A stretch of 43,070 nucleotides of DNA from Pseudomonas syringae pv. cilantro (GTDB lineage Bacteria; Pseudomonadota; Gammaproteobacteria; Pseudomonadales; Pseudomonadaceae). The notes beneath the pieces are model-generated. The model worked only from the letters and a program-made list of their open reading frames with translations. It made no database searches and was not told the DNA's origin. How positions within the stretch are numbered: position 1 is the first letter of the stretch; the number at the start of each line of letters is the position of its first letter. Both the position numbers and the translations under genes were made by a program. The stretch spans positions 65,180-108,249 of the forward strand of contig NZ_LGLN01000067.1 of assembly GCF_001293775.1 (NCBI RefSeq), written 5' to 3'. Shown piece after piece: positions 9,562 to 17,698 of the stretch.

Positions 9562-10488
9562 ATGGCGTCACTGAGAGTGGCTTGTGTCATTCCGACCTAC
9601 AACGGCCGCAAGGATCTTGATCGCCTGCTGGATTCGCTGGCGACACAGACCGCAACCTTCGACACGCTGATCGTTGACTCCAGCTCGTCGGATGGCACGC
9701 TGGAACTGGCCCAGGCGCGCTGCGCGAATATCATGCGTATCGACAGCAAGGATTTCAACCACGGCGGCACCCGGCAGATGATGGTCGACGTGCACCCCGG
9801 CTATGACGTCTACGTCTACATGACCCAGGACGCCTATGTCGAAGATGTCGATGCCATTGCCAATCTATTACTGCCCTTTGCCGACCCGAAAGTCGGGGCG
9901 GTCTGCGGCCGCCAGTTGCCGCACAAAGACGCCAATCTGCTGGCCCAGCACGCGCGGCTGTTCAATTATCCGCCGACTTCGCAGATCAAGACCCTGGCCG
10001 ACGCCGGCACGCTGGGCATCAAGACGCCATTCATGTCCAATTCCTTTGCGGCCTATCGCGGCGAAGCACTGCGGGCGGTGGGCGGCTTCCCTCGGCATGT
10101 GATCCTCTCTGAAGACATGTACGTCACGGCCAAGATGCTGATCGACGGCTGGAAAGTCGCCTATGAAGGCTCTGCGGTATGCCGTCACTCGCACAATTAC
10201 ACGCTGCGCGAGGAGTTCTGTCGCTATTTCGACATCGGCGTGTTTCAGTCCCGTGAGGCGTGGATCTACGAAACCTTCGGTGGCATCGCGGGCGAGGGCC
10301 TGCGCTACGTGAAATCCGAACTGACCTTCCTCGGACCGCGCCGTTTACTCTGGTGGCCCATGTCGTTCGTGCGCAACGCGCTGAAGTTACTGGCCTACAA
10401 ACTGAGCAAGCAGGAAAGCCGCCTGCCCAAGGGCGTGAAGAAAAAGCTCGGGATGTACAAGCGTTACTGGGACAGCCCTTACGCCTGA
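9562..10488 (+). CDS. Family 2 glycosyltransferase, rhamnosyltransferase-like
   Basis: A 308-residue GT-A fold enzyme transferring a sugar from a nucleotide donor, probably at the cytoplasmic membrane face in surface polysaccharide assembly. The N terminus VACVIPTYNGRKDLDRLLDSL is the nucleotide-binding start of GT2 enzymes; acidic positions DSSSSDGT (about 36-43) and TQDAYVED (about 92-99) fit the donor/metal sites; SEDMYVTAKM (about 184-193) looks like the catalytic acidic motif. GGAG precedes the ATG. It is isolated from other polysaccharide genes here, so acceptor and sugar cannot be inferred. Confidence 0.85.
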   Translation: MASLRVACVIPTYNGRKDLDRLLDSLATQTATFDTLIVDSSSSDGTLELAQARCANIMRIDSKDFNHGGTRQMMVDVHPGYDVYVYMTQDAYVEDVDAIANLLLPFADPKVGAVCGRQLPHKDANLLAQHARLFNYPPTSQIKTLADAGTLGIKTPFMSNSFAAYRGEALRAVGGFPRHVILSEDMYVTAKMLIDGWKVAYEGSAVCRHSHNYTLREEFCRYFDIGVFQSREAWIYETFGGIAGEGLRYVKSELTFLGPRRLLWWPMSFVRNALKLLAYKLSKQESRLPKGVKKKLGMYKRYWDSPYA

Positions 10489-10511
10489 CTGTCCCGGCAG
10501 ATCAACGTTGC

Positions 10512-12320
10512 TCAGCTCTTCGCCGCTTCCTCATCCAGTCGGTCGGACTCGAACAATTGGGCGAGGTCGGCCCTGGCTTCACGGGCGGTCTGCAACACTT
10601 TGGCGTCATCGTCATAGACCTCGTGCTGGGCGGCCAGCACTTGTTCGTCATGACGCTTGAAGCGACTGATGCGCGCATTGGCCTGCTCTTCGCTCAGGCC
10701 CAGCCCCATTAGCGTCTGACGGCTCATTTCCAGACTCGAATAGAACGTTTCACGCACGGCGTGAGCGCCGAGGTCCATCAGGCGATGAACGTGCTGGCGG
10801 TTACGTGCGCGAGCGATGATTTTCATGTGCGGATACAGTTTGCGGATCAGCTCGGCGGTCTTGATGTTGGTGTCGGGATCGTCGGTCGCGATGACGAAGT
10901 ATTCGGCTTCATCGACCTTGGCGGCACGCAGGATTTCCGGGCGCAGCGGGTCGCCATAGAACACCGGCACATTACCGAAGCTGCGCGAAAACTCGATGGA
11001 CTCGACGGCGGTGTCCAGCGCGATGAAAGGGATTTTCTGTGCGCGCAGAATCCGCGCCACGATTTGCCCCATACGGCCCATGCCAGCGATCACCACCCGA
11101 GGTTTGTCGGTCTGGATATCGCGGTATTCCTCCGGCACTTCCACCGGCTTGACCCTGGGCTTGATCCAGCGCGCCAGTGCGATGAACAGCAACGGTGTGA
11201 TCGCCATCGACAGGGTGATGGTCAGCACCAGCATGTCATACAGCCCGGCTTCAAACAGCCCTTGCGCGCTGCCGATCTTGAACACCACGAAAGCGAACTC
11301 ACCGCCTGCGGCGAGCACCAGCCCCAGTTGCAGCGCGCTGCGGTTGTTCAGACCGCCTGCGGTGCGGCCGATCAGGAACAGCATGGGCAGCTTGATGCCA
11401 ATCAGCAGCAGGGTCAGGCCCAGGACGGTCAGCGGCGAACTGAGCAGCAAACCGAGGTTGGCACCCATGCCGACGCTGATGAAGAACAGGCCCAGCAGCA
11501 AGCCTTTGAACGGCTCGATCTGCGCTTCCAGCTCATGACGGTATTCCGAATCGGCCAGCAGCAGACCGGCCAGAAACGCACCCAGCGCCATGGAAACGCC
11601 CACCAGCTCCATCAGCCAGGCGGTGCCGATGACCACCAGCAGGGCCGTGGCGGTGGACACTTCCTGAATCCTGGTCTTGGCGACAATGCGGAACACCGGA
11701 CGCAGCAGATAACGTCCGCCAATCACCACGATGGCAATGCTGCCCAACACGCGCAGGCCGTGGTTCAGGCTGTCGCCGGTCGTCATCGCCTGATCGGCCC
11801 CGGCGAGGAACGGCACCATGGCGATCAGCGGGATAGCGGCAATGTCCTGAAACAACAGAATGGCGAACGCCATGCGGCCGTGCGGGCTGTTCAGTTGTTT
11901 ACGTTCCGCCAGACTCTGCAAGCCAAAGGCGGTGGACGACAAGGCCAGGCCCAGGCCGAGAATGACGGCGGTATTCAATGACTGGCCGAAGGCGAACAGC
12001 GCAATGCCGCCAATCACCAGCCCGGTCAACACCACCTGCGCCATGCCAACGCCGAACACCGCCTTGCGCATCACCCACAGGCGTTTGGGTGACAGTTCGA
12101 GGCCGATGATGAACAGCAACAACACCACGCCGAGTTCGGAGATGTGGCTGACACTCTCGGTGTCGCCGATCAGCCCGAGTACCGAAGGGCCGATGATCAC
12201 GCCGGCGAACAGGTAACCGATGACCGCGCCCAGTTGCAGACGTTTGGCCAGCGGCACGGTCAGGACGGCGGCCAGTAAAAATACCACTGCGGCCTGCAGC
12301 AGGCTGCCTTCATGGGGCAT
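10512..12320 (-). CDS. KefB/KefC-type cation:proton antiporter with TrkA-N domain
   Basis: A 602-residue inner-membrane CPA2 antiporter. The first roughly 385 residues are about a dozen hydrophobic segments including the conserved GLELSPKRLW and SSTAFGLQSLAE regions; a Rossmann RCK/TrkA-N domain follows (VVIAGMGRMGQIVARIL). Such proteins exchange K+ or Na+ for protons under ligand control. I place the start at 12320 because AAGGAG stands six bases upstream; the frame opens ten codons earlier without a good site. No KefF/KefG-type partner gene is adjacent, so glutathione gating cannot be assumed. Confidence 0.92.
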   Translation of the reverse strand: MPHEGSLLQAAVVFLLAAVLTVPLAKRLQLGAVIGYLFAGVIIGPSVLGLIGDTESVSHISELGVVLLLFIIGLELSPKRLWVMRKAVFGVGMAQVVLTGLVIGGIALFAFGQSLNTAVILGLGLALSSTAFGLQSLAERKQLNSPHGRMAFAILLFQDIAAIPLIAMVPFLAGADQAMTTGDSLNHGLRVLGSIAIVVIGGRYLLRPVFRIVAKTRIQEVSTATALLVVIGTAWLMELVGVSMALGAFLAGLLLADSEYRHELEAQIEPFKGLLLGLFFISVGMGANLGLLLSSPLTVLGLTLLLIGIKLPMLFLIGRTAGGLNNRSALQLGLVLAAGGEFAFVVFKIGSAQGLFEAGLYDMLVLTITLSMAITPLLFIALARWIKPRVKPVEVPEEYRDIQTDKPRVVIAGMGRMGQIVARILRAQKIPFIALDTAVESIEFSRSFGNVPVFYGDPLRPEILRAAKVDEAEYFVIATDDPDTNIKTAELIRKLYPHMKIIARARNRQHVHRLMDLGAHAVRETFYSSLEMSRQTLMGLGLSEEQANARISRFKRHDEQVLAAQHEVYDDDAKVLQTAREARADLAQLFESDRLDEEAAKS

Positions 12321-12563
12321 GTAAAACTCCTTGGTAATAGTTGAACGCACTGGTGAGGCGGAGCGGTATTAAAGCACGTGAGTCTGGCACGGCAATTTCG
12401 ATTGCAGCATGACGATAATCAACACGGTTAATGTTTGACTGAGGGGCGCACGAAGGAGGAGGGGCATGTTCAGGGCTGGCAGTGCGATTCGTTGCGCATC
12501 GGCGTAAGATATGTGCGCATTCAGGCAGCGCTACTGCCCGTTCATGAACATTCAGGAAGTGTT

Positions 12564-12752
12564 ATGACCAACAAGCAACGTTTGATTTACTCGGTTCTGA
12601 TCGCCGTCGGCGTGCTGGCGATCATGCTGGGCTTGTCGCACTTGCAGAACAGCGGTGCGATTACCGAGAAAACCTTTCAGTACATCGCCATCAGCGTGGC
12701 AGTGCTGGTCGTGATCCTCAACGGGATCATGCGCCGCAAGGTCAAGCGTTGA
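12564..12752 (+). CDS. Small two-helix inner-membrane protein, unknown function
   Basis: A 62-residue protein with two hydrophobic segments (about 8-26 and 38-55) and a basic tail MRRKVKR, suggesting both ends on the cytoplasmic side. The start at 12564 is preceded by AGGAAG; the frame is open further upstream (from 12435) but that part is hydrophilic and lacks a ribosome site. I do not recognise a family. It ends 30 bases before the convergent gene at 12783. Confidence 0.75.
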   Translation: MTNKQRLIYSVLIAVGVLAIMLGLSHLQNSGAITEKTFQYIAISVAVLVVILNGIMRRKVKR

Positions 12753-12782
12753 GCCCGTTCCGTCCGGCTGTCCTTGCCGGCG

Positions 12783-13175
12783 TCACTGGGCGAGGCCCTT
12801 GCGGGCTTCGCCCAGCCATTGCGCCGCGCGAGGATGCAGGCTGTAGGTTTTGTCGTCATTGAGATGAATCACGCCTTCATCGCACAAGCGTTTGAGCACT
12901 TCGCGCACGCTCAGAAACGATAATGGCACGTCCAGCCTGAGCAACTGACTGTGAACACCGCGCACCCCCAGCGGCTGGCCTTCCTCGCTTGAGACCAGAA
13001 GCGCGTCCAGCACCTTGAGCCTGATCAGGCTGGTGCGCAGGCCGAAACTCTTGAGCAGCAAGCGAATGTGCTCGTTGCCCGGCCGTTCGGGTTCGGTGGC
13101 AGGCGCCTGTGCCTGTGCAGCCAGCGCGGTTTGCCGCAGCAGGGTGCGAGTCGTGACTCCTTGGCGATTGAACAT
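12783..13175 (-). CDS. Fur-like winged-helix DNA-binding protein
   Basis: A 130-residue cytoplasmic protein. After a flexible Ala/Pro-rich N-terminal stretch, residues about 40-110 resemble the Fur DNA-binding domain: KSFGLRTSLIRLKVLDALL, then VRGVHSQLLRLDVPLSFLSVREVLKRLCDEGVIHL. There is no Cys and no His-rich metal-binding/dimerisation domain after it, so metal sensing is doubtful. The start at 13175 is fixed by AAAAGGAG seven bases upstream. Likely a transcriptional regulator; targets unknown. Confidence 0.75.
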   Translation of the reverse strand: MFNRQGVTTRTLLRQTALAAQAQAPATEPERPGNEHIRLLLKSFGLRTSLIRLKVLDALLVSSEEGQPLGVRGVHSQLLRLDVPLSFLSVREVLKRLCDEGVIHLNDDKTYSLHPRAAQWLGEARKGLAQ

Positions 13176-13408
13176 CCACAGCTCCTTTTCAGGCTTTCTT
13201 AACAAATCGTGCGTTTTCGACACTCTCATTTACTAAGACGAACGAGCTCGGCAAAACCTCAGATCTGAACGAAAAAAAATGCCAGGCCGACGCACACAGG
13301 TGCGCTGCGGTGTTGGTGAGGTTCAGGGTAGATGAAGATCTGCGGGAGATGAGGCGATTCATCCGGTTGTGTGCGGATGTTGACAATCGCCCTGGACGGG
13401 GCTGTCGA

Positions 13409-14434
13409 TCAGCCTTTCGGTGCGTCGGGCATGCGGCGGTTAAGCACAGGGTTGCCATTCTGATTCTGGGTGACATAGACCGGCAGCACCTTGGGCAGCG
13501 AAGCCAGCAGGTTCGACAGATCGCGGGTGTTATAGCTGCCGCCAATGCGCATTGCCCCGGTGGCGGTATCCGCGAGCAGGATAGGCGTCGGCAAGTAACG
13601 ATTGATCAACGGCAGCGCCTGACTGAGTGGCAGGTCATTGAAGATCAGTTTGCCATTGCGCCACGCCAGGCTGGTGTCCCGAGCGTCGGTCTGGCGAATT
13701 GATGGAGCGTCGTCACCTGCTTTGTAGCTAGCCTGCATGCCCGGTTCCAGGCGCTGGCCAGCGGTGTGATATGCGCGGTCACTGTTGACCTGAACCGAGC
13801 CGTCAACCAGCGTGACGCGCACCTGATCCTGATACATCCACACATTGAAGCGCGTGCCCGTGACCTTGATGCTGCCCTGACCGGCATCGACCACGAACGG
13901 GTGCGTGCTGTCGTGGCTGACTTCAAAGAAGGCTTCGCCAGCCTTCAACGTGACACTGCGTCGATCGCGGTAGTTGGCGTAGGTCAGTTCGGTGCCCAGA
14001 TTGAGTTCGGCACGGCTGCCGTCGGCCAGTACCACCAGGCGCGTGGCGTTGCCAGCGCTGTAGGACTGATAGGTGTCCGGCAGCCAGCCCTGATTCCAGC
14101 CGACATAAGCAGCAACCGGTATGGCCAGCGCAACCACGGCAGCCGCGGCAGCAAGCGGTGCCCAGCGACGCGTGCGGCGAGGCACGGCCGGGCTGGCATG
14201 CGAGTCGATGTCGATGGCAGGCGCAGGATGCAGCGGCTCGATCTGCCCGGTAATGTCCCAGACTTCCGCCATCGCCTGATACTCGACGGCATGCAGCGGG
14301 TGCGCGTTCAGCCACTGCTCGAAAGCTTTGCGCTCGGCGTCCGTGCAGTCGTCAGCCTGCAGCCGCACGCACCACTGCGCGGCGGCATCGGTGATCGAAT
14401 CGCGTTCTGCCTTGCTGAAGAGAGGGTCGCTCAT
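13409..14434 (-). CDS. FecR-family transmembrane anti-sigma factor/sensor
   Basis: A 341-residue protein of the iron-siderophore signalling type. An N-terminal cytoplasmic anti-sigma region (DAAAQWCVRLQADDCTDAERKAFEQWL, residues about 16-42) precedes one membrane segment near 92-111. The periplasmic FecR domain then follows (LADGSRAELNLGTELTYANYRDRRSVTLKAGEAFFEV). In this family FecR relays a signal from a TonB-dependent receptor to an ECF sigma factor. Neither partner is encoded nearby, which is unusual. The start at 14434 has GGAG five bases away. Confidence 0.9.
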   Translation of the reverse strand: MSDPLFSKAERDSITDAAAQWCVRLQADDCTDAERKAFEQWLNAHPLHAVEYQAMAEVWDITGQIEPLHPAPAIDIDSHASPAVPRRTRRWAPLAAAAAVVALAIPVAAYVGWNQGWLPDTYQSYSAGNATRLVVLADGSRAELNLGTELTYANYRDRRSVTLKAGEAFFEVSHDSTHPFVVDAGQGSIKVTGTRFNVWMYQDQVRVTLVDGSVQVNSDRAYHTAGQRLEPGMQASYKAGDDAPSIRQTDARDTSLAWRNGKLIFNDLPLSQALPLINRYLPTPILLADTATGAMRIGGSYNTRDLSNLLASLPKVLPVYVTQNQNGNPVLNRRMPDAPKG

Positions 14435-14639
14435 GGGCGCTCCGGCCATTACCGTTCACGCATTCTACCCCCGGAACTCGCGCAGAGAGAACATTAGCAA
14501 GTGCTTGTCTGACAATGCGTTGCGTATTTCTTCGTGAATGTAAGCGTCTCTCATTGATGCCGGAGTAGTCCTTCATGGGTGAGGGCGCTACTCTCGGAGT
14601 CCACGATTTTCGCCTTGTTGCCGCCAAAGGGAGTTTCAG

Positions 14640-15671
14640 ATGCGTGACGTAAAGAGTGACCAGCCGACCCGGAGCCTTTCGTTTCAGCAACTGACAGCGC
14701 TGTTGCGGCAGATCTTTCTGACCCATGGCACATCACCGGACGTCGCGGATGTGCTGGCCGAAAACTGCGCCAGCGCCCAGCGCGACGGGGCGCACAGCCA
14801 TGGCATCTTTCGCATGCCGGGCTATCTGTCCTCGCTGGCCAGCGGCTGGGTGGATGGCAAAGCCGTGCCTGTGGTCGAGGACGTGGGGGCTGCGTTTGTC
14901 AGGGTCGACGCGTGCAACGGTTTTGCCCAGCCTGCACTGGCGGCCGCCAGATCGCTGCTGGTCGACAAGGCACGCAGCGCAGGGATTGCCATTCTGGCCA
15001 TCCGCAGTTCTCATCATTTTGCAGCACTGTGGCCCGACGTCGAACCGTTCGCAGAGCAAGGTCTGGTTGCCCTGAGCATGGTTAACAGCATGACCTGCGT
15101 GGTGCCTCATGGCGCAAGTCGCCCGCTGTTTGGCACCAACCCGATCGCGTTCGCCGCACCGCGCGCAGGCGGCGAGCCGATGGTGTTCGACCTGGCCACC
15201 AGCGCCATTGCCCACGGCGACGTGCAGATCGCCGCCCGTGAGGGTCGATTACTGCCGGCCGGCATGGGCGTTGATCGTGACGGCCAGCCGACGGAAGATC
15301 CGCGCGCGATTCTCGACGGTGGCGCGCTGTTGCCGTTTGGCGGGCACAAAGGCTCTGCATTGTCGATGATGGTCGAACTGCTGGCGGCGGGGCTGACCGG
15401 TGGCAATTTCTCGTTCGAATTCGACTGGGCAAAGCATCCCGGTGCGCAGACCCCGTGGACAGGCCAGCTGGTGATTGTGATTGATCCCGACAAGGGCAGC
15501 GCCCAACAGTTTGCGCAGCGTAGCGAGGAACTGGTGCGCCAGCTGCATGGCGCAGGTCAGAAACGCCTGCCAGGTGAGCGACGCTACAGCGAGCGGGCGC
15601 GCTCCATGGCGCAGGGGATCGCCATCGCTCAGCATGATTTCGAACGCTTGCAGGCGCTGGCGGGAAATTGA
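14640..15671 (+). CDS. dpkA: Delta1-piperideine-2-carboxylate / delta1-pyrroline-2-carboxylate reductase
   Basis: A 343-residue NADPH-dependent reductase of the Ldh_2 (YbiC/YiaK) fold that makes L-pipecolate and L-proline from cyclic imino acids, in D-lysine and D-proline/hydroxyproline breakdown. Length and almost the whole sequence agree with my memory of DpkA from P. syringae pv. tomato. Landmarks are DGAHSHGIFRMPGY (substrate His), RSSHHFAALWPD, FGTNPIAFAAPR and LLPFGGHKGSALSMMVELLAAGLTG (written here in parts). AAGGGAG sets the start. Divergent from fecR. Confidence 0.92.
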   Translation: MRDVKSDQPTRSLSFQQLTALLRQIFLTHGTSPDVADVLAENCASAQRDGAHSHGIFRMPGYLSSLASGWVDGKAVPVVEDVGAAFVRVDACNGFAQPALAAARSLLVDKARSAGIAILAIRSSHHFAALWPDVEPFAEQGLVALSMVNSMTCVVPHGASRPLFGTNPIAFAAPRAGGEPMVFDLATSAIAHGDVQIAAREGRLLPAGMGVDRDGQPTEDPRAILDGGALLPFGGHKGSALSMMVELLAAGLTGGNFSFEFDWAKHPGAQTPWTGQLVIVIDPDKGSAQQFAQRSEELVRQLHGAGQKRLPGERRYSERARSMAQGIAIAQHDFERLQALAGN

Positions 15672-15733
15672 ACCGTTTACACATTCGCTGACCATTCGTC
15701 GCTACTGACCTTGTGCAGAAGCTCAGAAATAAA

Positions 15734-15753
15734 TACTGTATGCATGAACAGTA
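15734..15753 (+). promoter_or_regulatory. LexA (SOS) box upstream of a small gene
   Basis: TACTGTATGCATGAACAGTA contains the LexA core CTG-N10-CAG, with perfectly inverted ends TACTGT/ACAGTA, close to the gammaproteobacterial consensus. It ends 19 bases before the ATG at 15773, where it would overlap the promoter. A very similar box occurs at 18675-18694. Confidence 0.85.
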
Positions 15754-15772
15754 TTAATGAATGAGGTCTGTC

Positions 15773-15985
15773 ATGTCCCTTAAGTCAGTGCAATACCAGT
15801 CAGCGCAAAACCCTATTGCTCAACACTCTCGCACGCTCTCTACCGTCAATGAGATGCAGCGAGAAGACTTCCTCAGAATGGCGGCTGCACTGCGCCAGTT
15901 CAATGCCTATGAGCCGGACGTCTCTATGGCCATCGCCGCAGCCCGGTCGGGCAACGAGTTTCGGCAGGCAAGTGCAATGGAGTAA
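15773..15985 (+). CDS. Small SOS-controlled protein, unknown function
   Basis: A 70-residue hydrophilic protein with no signal peptide or membrane segment; the middle (VNEMQREDFLRMAAALRQFN) is probably helical. The ATG at 15773 is preferred over 15761 because GAGG lies seven bases before it. A near-perfect LexA box is immediately upstream, so expression upon DNA damage is expected. I do not recognise the family. It is too small to be UmuD or a polymerase; a cell-division inhibitor or other SOS accessory role is possible but unsupported. Confidence 0.7.
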   Translation: MSLKSVQYQSAQNPIAQHSRTLSTVNEMQREDFLRMAAALRQFNAYEPDVSMAIAAARSGNEFRQASAME

Positions 15986-16027
15986 CCGGTCGGCCATCAG
16001 TCCCGAAATATTTCGTGTTGATCGAGA

Positions 16028-16055
16028 GTATATGGAGCGTATATGATTCGTATAT
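16028..16055 (+). promoter_or_regulatory. Three GTATAT repeats at 11-bp spacing upstream of the ParD-like/map operon
   Basis: GTATAT occurs at 16028, 16039 and 16050, exactly 11 bases apart, or one DNA turn. Same-face phased repeats just upstream of a ParD-like gene are what a ribbon-helix-helix autorepressor would bind. The last copy ends 17 bases before the ATG at 16073. Confidence 0.6.
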
Positions 16056-16072
16056 TCCGATTGAGGTGAATA

Positions 16073-16321
16073 ATGGGTCTGGTCAAGATTTCCGAACATA
16101 TGCACGCCAACTTGCGTTCCGCCAGTGTTGCGCTTAGTCGATCCATCAATGCTCAGGCTGAACACTGGATGCGCATCGGCATGCTTGCCGAATTGCATCC
16201 GACGCTGGATTACAGCGAAATCTGCCAGATGCTGATCCGTATCGAGAGCGCCGGCGACACAGTGCTGACGACGCAAACCTTCAGCGTTTCAGAGCATGCG
16301 CTTGCCAAGGCGGCTTCATGA
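16073..16321 (+). CDS. ParD-like antitoxin-family protein
   Basis: An 82-residue cytoplasmic protein resembling the ParD_like family (MGLVKISEHMHANLRSASVALSRSINAQAEHWMRIG split over residues 1-36), whose N terminus is probably a ribbon-helix-helix DNA-binding unit. GAGGTGA precedes the start. It overlaps the methionine aminopeptidase gene by four bases (ATGA), so the two are translationally coupled. No ParE-type toxin follows; the aminopeptidase occupies the toxin position. Upstream phased repeats suggest autoregulation. Confidence 0.82.
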   Translation: MGLVKISEHMHANLRSASVALSRSINAQAEHWMRIGMLAELHPTLDYSEICQMLIRIESAGDTVLTTQTFSVSEHALAKAAS

Positions 16322-17109
16322 GCAGTGCTATCGGTCTCAAGACCGAACAGGACCTCGTGCAATTGCGCATTGCCGGCAGGCTCGCTGCCGACGTGCTGGC
16401 GATGATCAAGCCCTACGTCAAGGCCGGAGTCAGCACCGAGGCACTGGACGACATTTGTAACGAGTACATCGTCAAAGAGCTGAAAGTGATCCCGGCAAAC
16501 GTCGGCTATCACGGTTTCACCAAAACCACCTGCATTTCACCCAATGCGGTGGTCTGCCACGGGATTCCGTCAGCCAACGATATTTTGAAGGACGGCGACA
16601 TCGTCAATATCGATGTCGCGGTGATCAAGGATGGCTGGTATGGCGATACCAGTCGCATGTATCTGGTCGGGGAGGTCAGCCCCTTGGCCAGGCGTCTGGT
16701 CGACACCACATACGAGGCGACCCGCGCCGGTATTCACGCGGTGCGTCCAGGCGCCACGCTGGGTGATATCGGTCACGCCATCCAGAGCGTTGCCCACCGC
16801 GAAAATTTCAGTGTAGTGCGCGAATACTGCGGGCACGGGATCGGGCGCAAGTACCACGAAGAACCTCAGGTTCTTCACTACGGTACGCAAGGCAAAGGTC
16901 TGCGGCTGAAAGAAGGCATGGTGTTTACCATCGAGCCCATGATCAACGCCGGTAAGGCTGGCACCAAGACGTTGCCGGACGGCTGGACGGTGCTGACCAG
17001 CGACCTTTCATTGTCGGCCCAGTGGGAGCATATGGTCGCTGTCACTTCAACCGGGTTCGAATTGCTGACGCCCTGGCCCGATGGCACAGGTGATTACCCG
17101 GCTATCTGA
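16318..17109 (+). CDS. map: Type I methionine aminopeptidase
   Basis: A 263-residue cytoplasmic metalloenzyme removing N-terminal methionine. The full metal-binding set is visible in context: NIDVAVIKDGWYGDTSRMY (two Asp), EYCGHGIGRKYHEEP (His), TIEPM (Glu) and QWEHMVAV (Glu); the substrate His lies in VVCHGIPS. It is full-length, so presumably active. Coupled to a ParD-like gene, it is probably a second aminopeptidase beside the housekeeping map expected elsewhere near rpsB. A bidirectional hairpin follows. Confidence 0.93.
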   Translation: MSSAIGLKTEQDLVQLRIAGRLAADVLAMIKPYVKAGVSTEALDDICNEYIVKELKVIPANVGYHGFTKTTCISPNAVVCHGIPSANDILKDGDIVNIDVAVIKDGWYGDTSRMYLVGEVSPLARRLVDTTYEATRAGIHAVRPGATLGDIGHAIQSVAHRENFSVVREYCGHGIGRKYHEEPQVLHYGTQGKGLRLKEGMVFTIEPMINAGKAGTKTLPDGWTVLTSDLSLSAQWEHMVAVTSTGFELLTPWPDGTGDYPAI

Positions 17110-17133
17110 CCGACTTTAATTCCCTTCGAGCGC

Positions 17134-17162
17134 GAAAATGGCCTTGTCGAAAGGCCATTTTC
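17134..17162. terminator. Bidirectional terminator between map and the small minus-strand gene
   Basis: GAAAATGGCC (17134-17143) and GGCCATTTTC (17153-17162) form a perfect 10-bp stem with a 9-base loop. The A/T ends serve as short T runs in both directions. It sits 25 bases past map and 19 bases past the convergent gene's stop. Confidence 0.8.
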
Positions 17163-17180
17163 CTGCCCGTCACAATCGGG

Positions 17181-17411
17181 CTATGGCATGCATCTTCTCC
17201 AGTGCACATGGGTGATGCCAAAACCCTTAGCCTGCAGAATGGCTTCTCGTATCGGGCCGCCGGAGATCTTGCCGCTGACGGCTCCCACGCCTGCATGCAA
17301 GGTCGCGCAATGCAGCGCGTCGCTTTGGCACATGAGGGGTGTCTGATGCAGAAAGGCGTGTGGCTGCCCCTCGAATTGATAGTGAATTTCAAATTCCAGC
17401 TGATGAGTCAT
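17181..17411 (-). CDS. Small hypothetical protein (possibly DUF6555-like)
   Basis: A 76-residue protein starting MTHQLEFEIHYQFEGQPHAF and ending in a short basic segment (HVHWRRCMP). A weak AGGCAGG site precedes the ATG at 17411. It ends at the bidirectional terminator shared with map, which supports a real gene. The pattern reminds me of the Pseudomonas DUF6555 family, but I cannot confirm that. No signal peptide or membrane segment. Confidence 0.6.
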   Translation of the reverse strand: MTHQLEFEIHYQFEGQPHAFLHQTPLMCQSDALHCATLHAGVGAVSGKISGGPIREAILQAKGFGITHVHWRRCMP

Positions 17412-17698
17412 GGTGGCCTGCCTGAAGGCGCGCAACACGGCGCCGTCTTAAAATGAGTACAGCACGGTAGTGGCGGCCCGACGTGAAAGAGCCGGGCTGA
17501 CCTGTCATTTTGAGATCGATTCAGACTTCACCACGTTTCATGGCCTTGATCGTACTGCTGTGCTTGCAGCATAGGACGACAATCAGCCAAATCTGGATCC
17601 AATTATCAGTTGTCCGATGAGTGGCCAAAGGGCTCACTCAAATGCGTGAATTTTTCGTTTACATTTATTCAGTCGGGGGGATTATCCCCCTGATCGCG

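Noticed and set aside
10761..11981. 406-codon plus-strand frame inside the KefB/C gene
   Set aside because: Gln/His/Asp-rich low-complexity translation opposite a well-conserved antiporter; a third-position GC artefact.
12435..12563. Longer start for the 62-residue membrane protein
   Set aside because: The upstream extension is charged, has no ribosome site, and would bury the clear AGGAAG-ATG at 12564.
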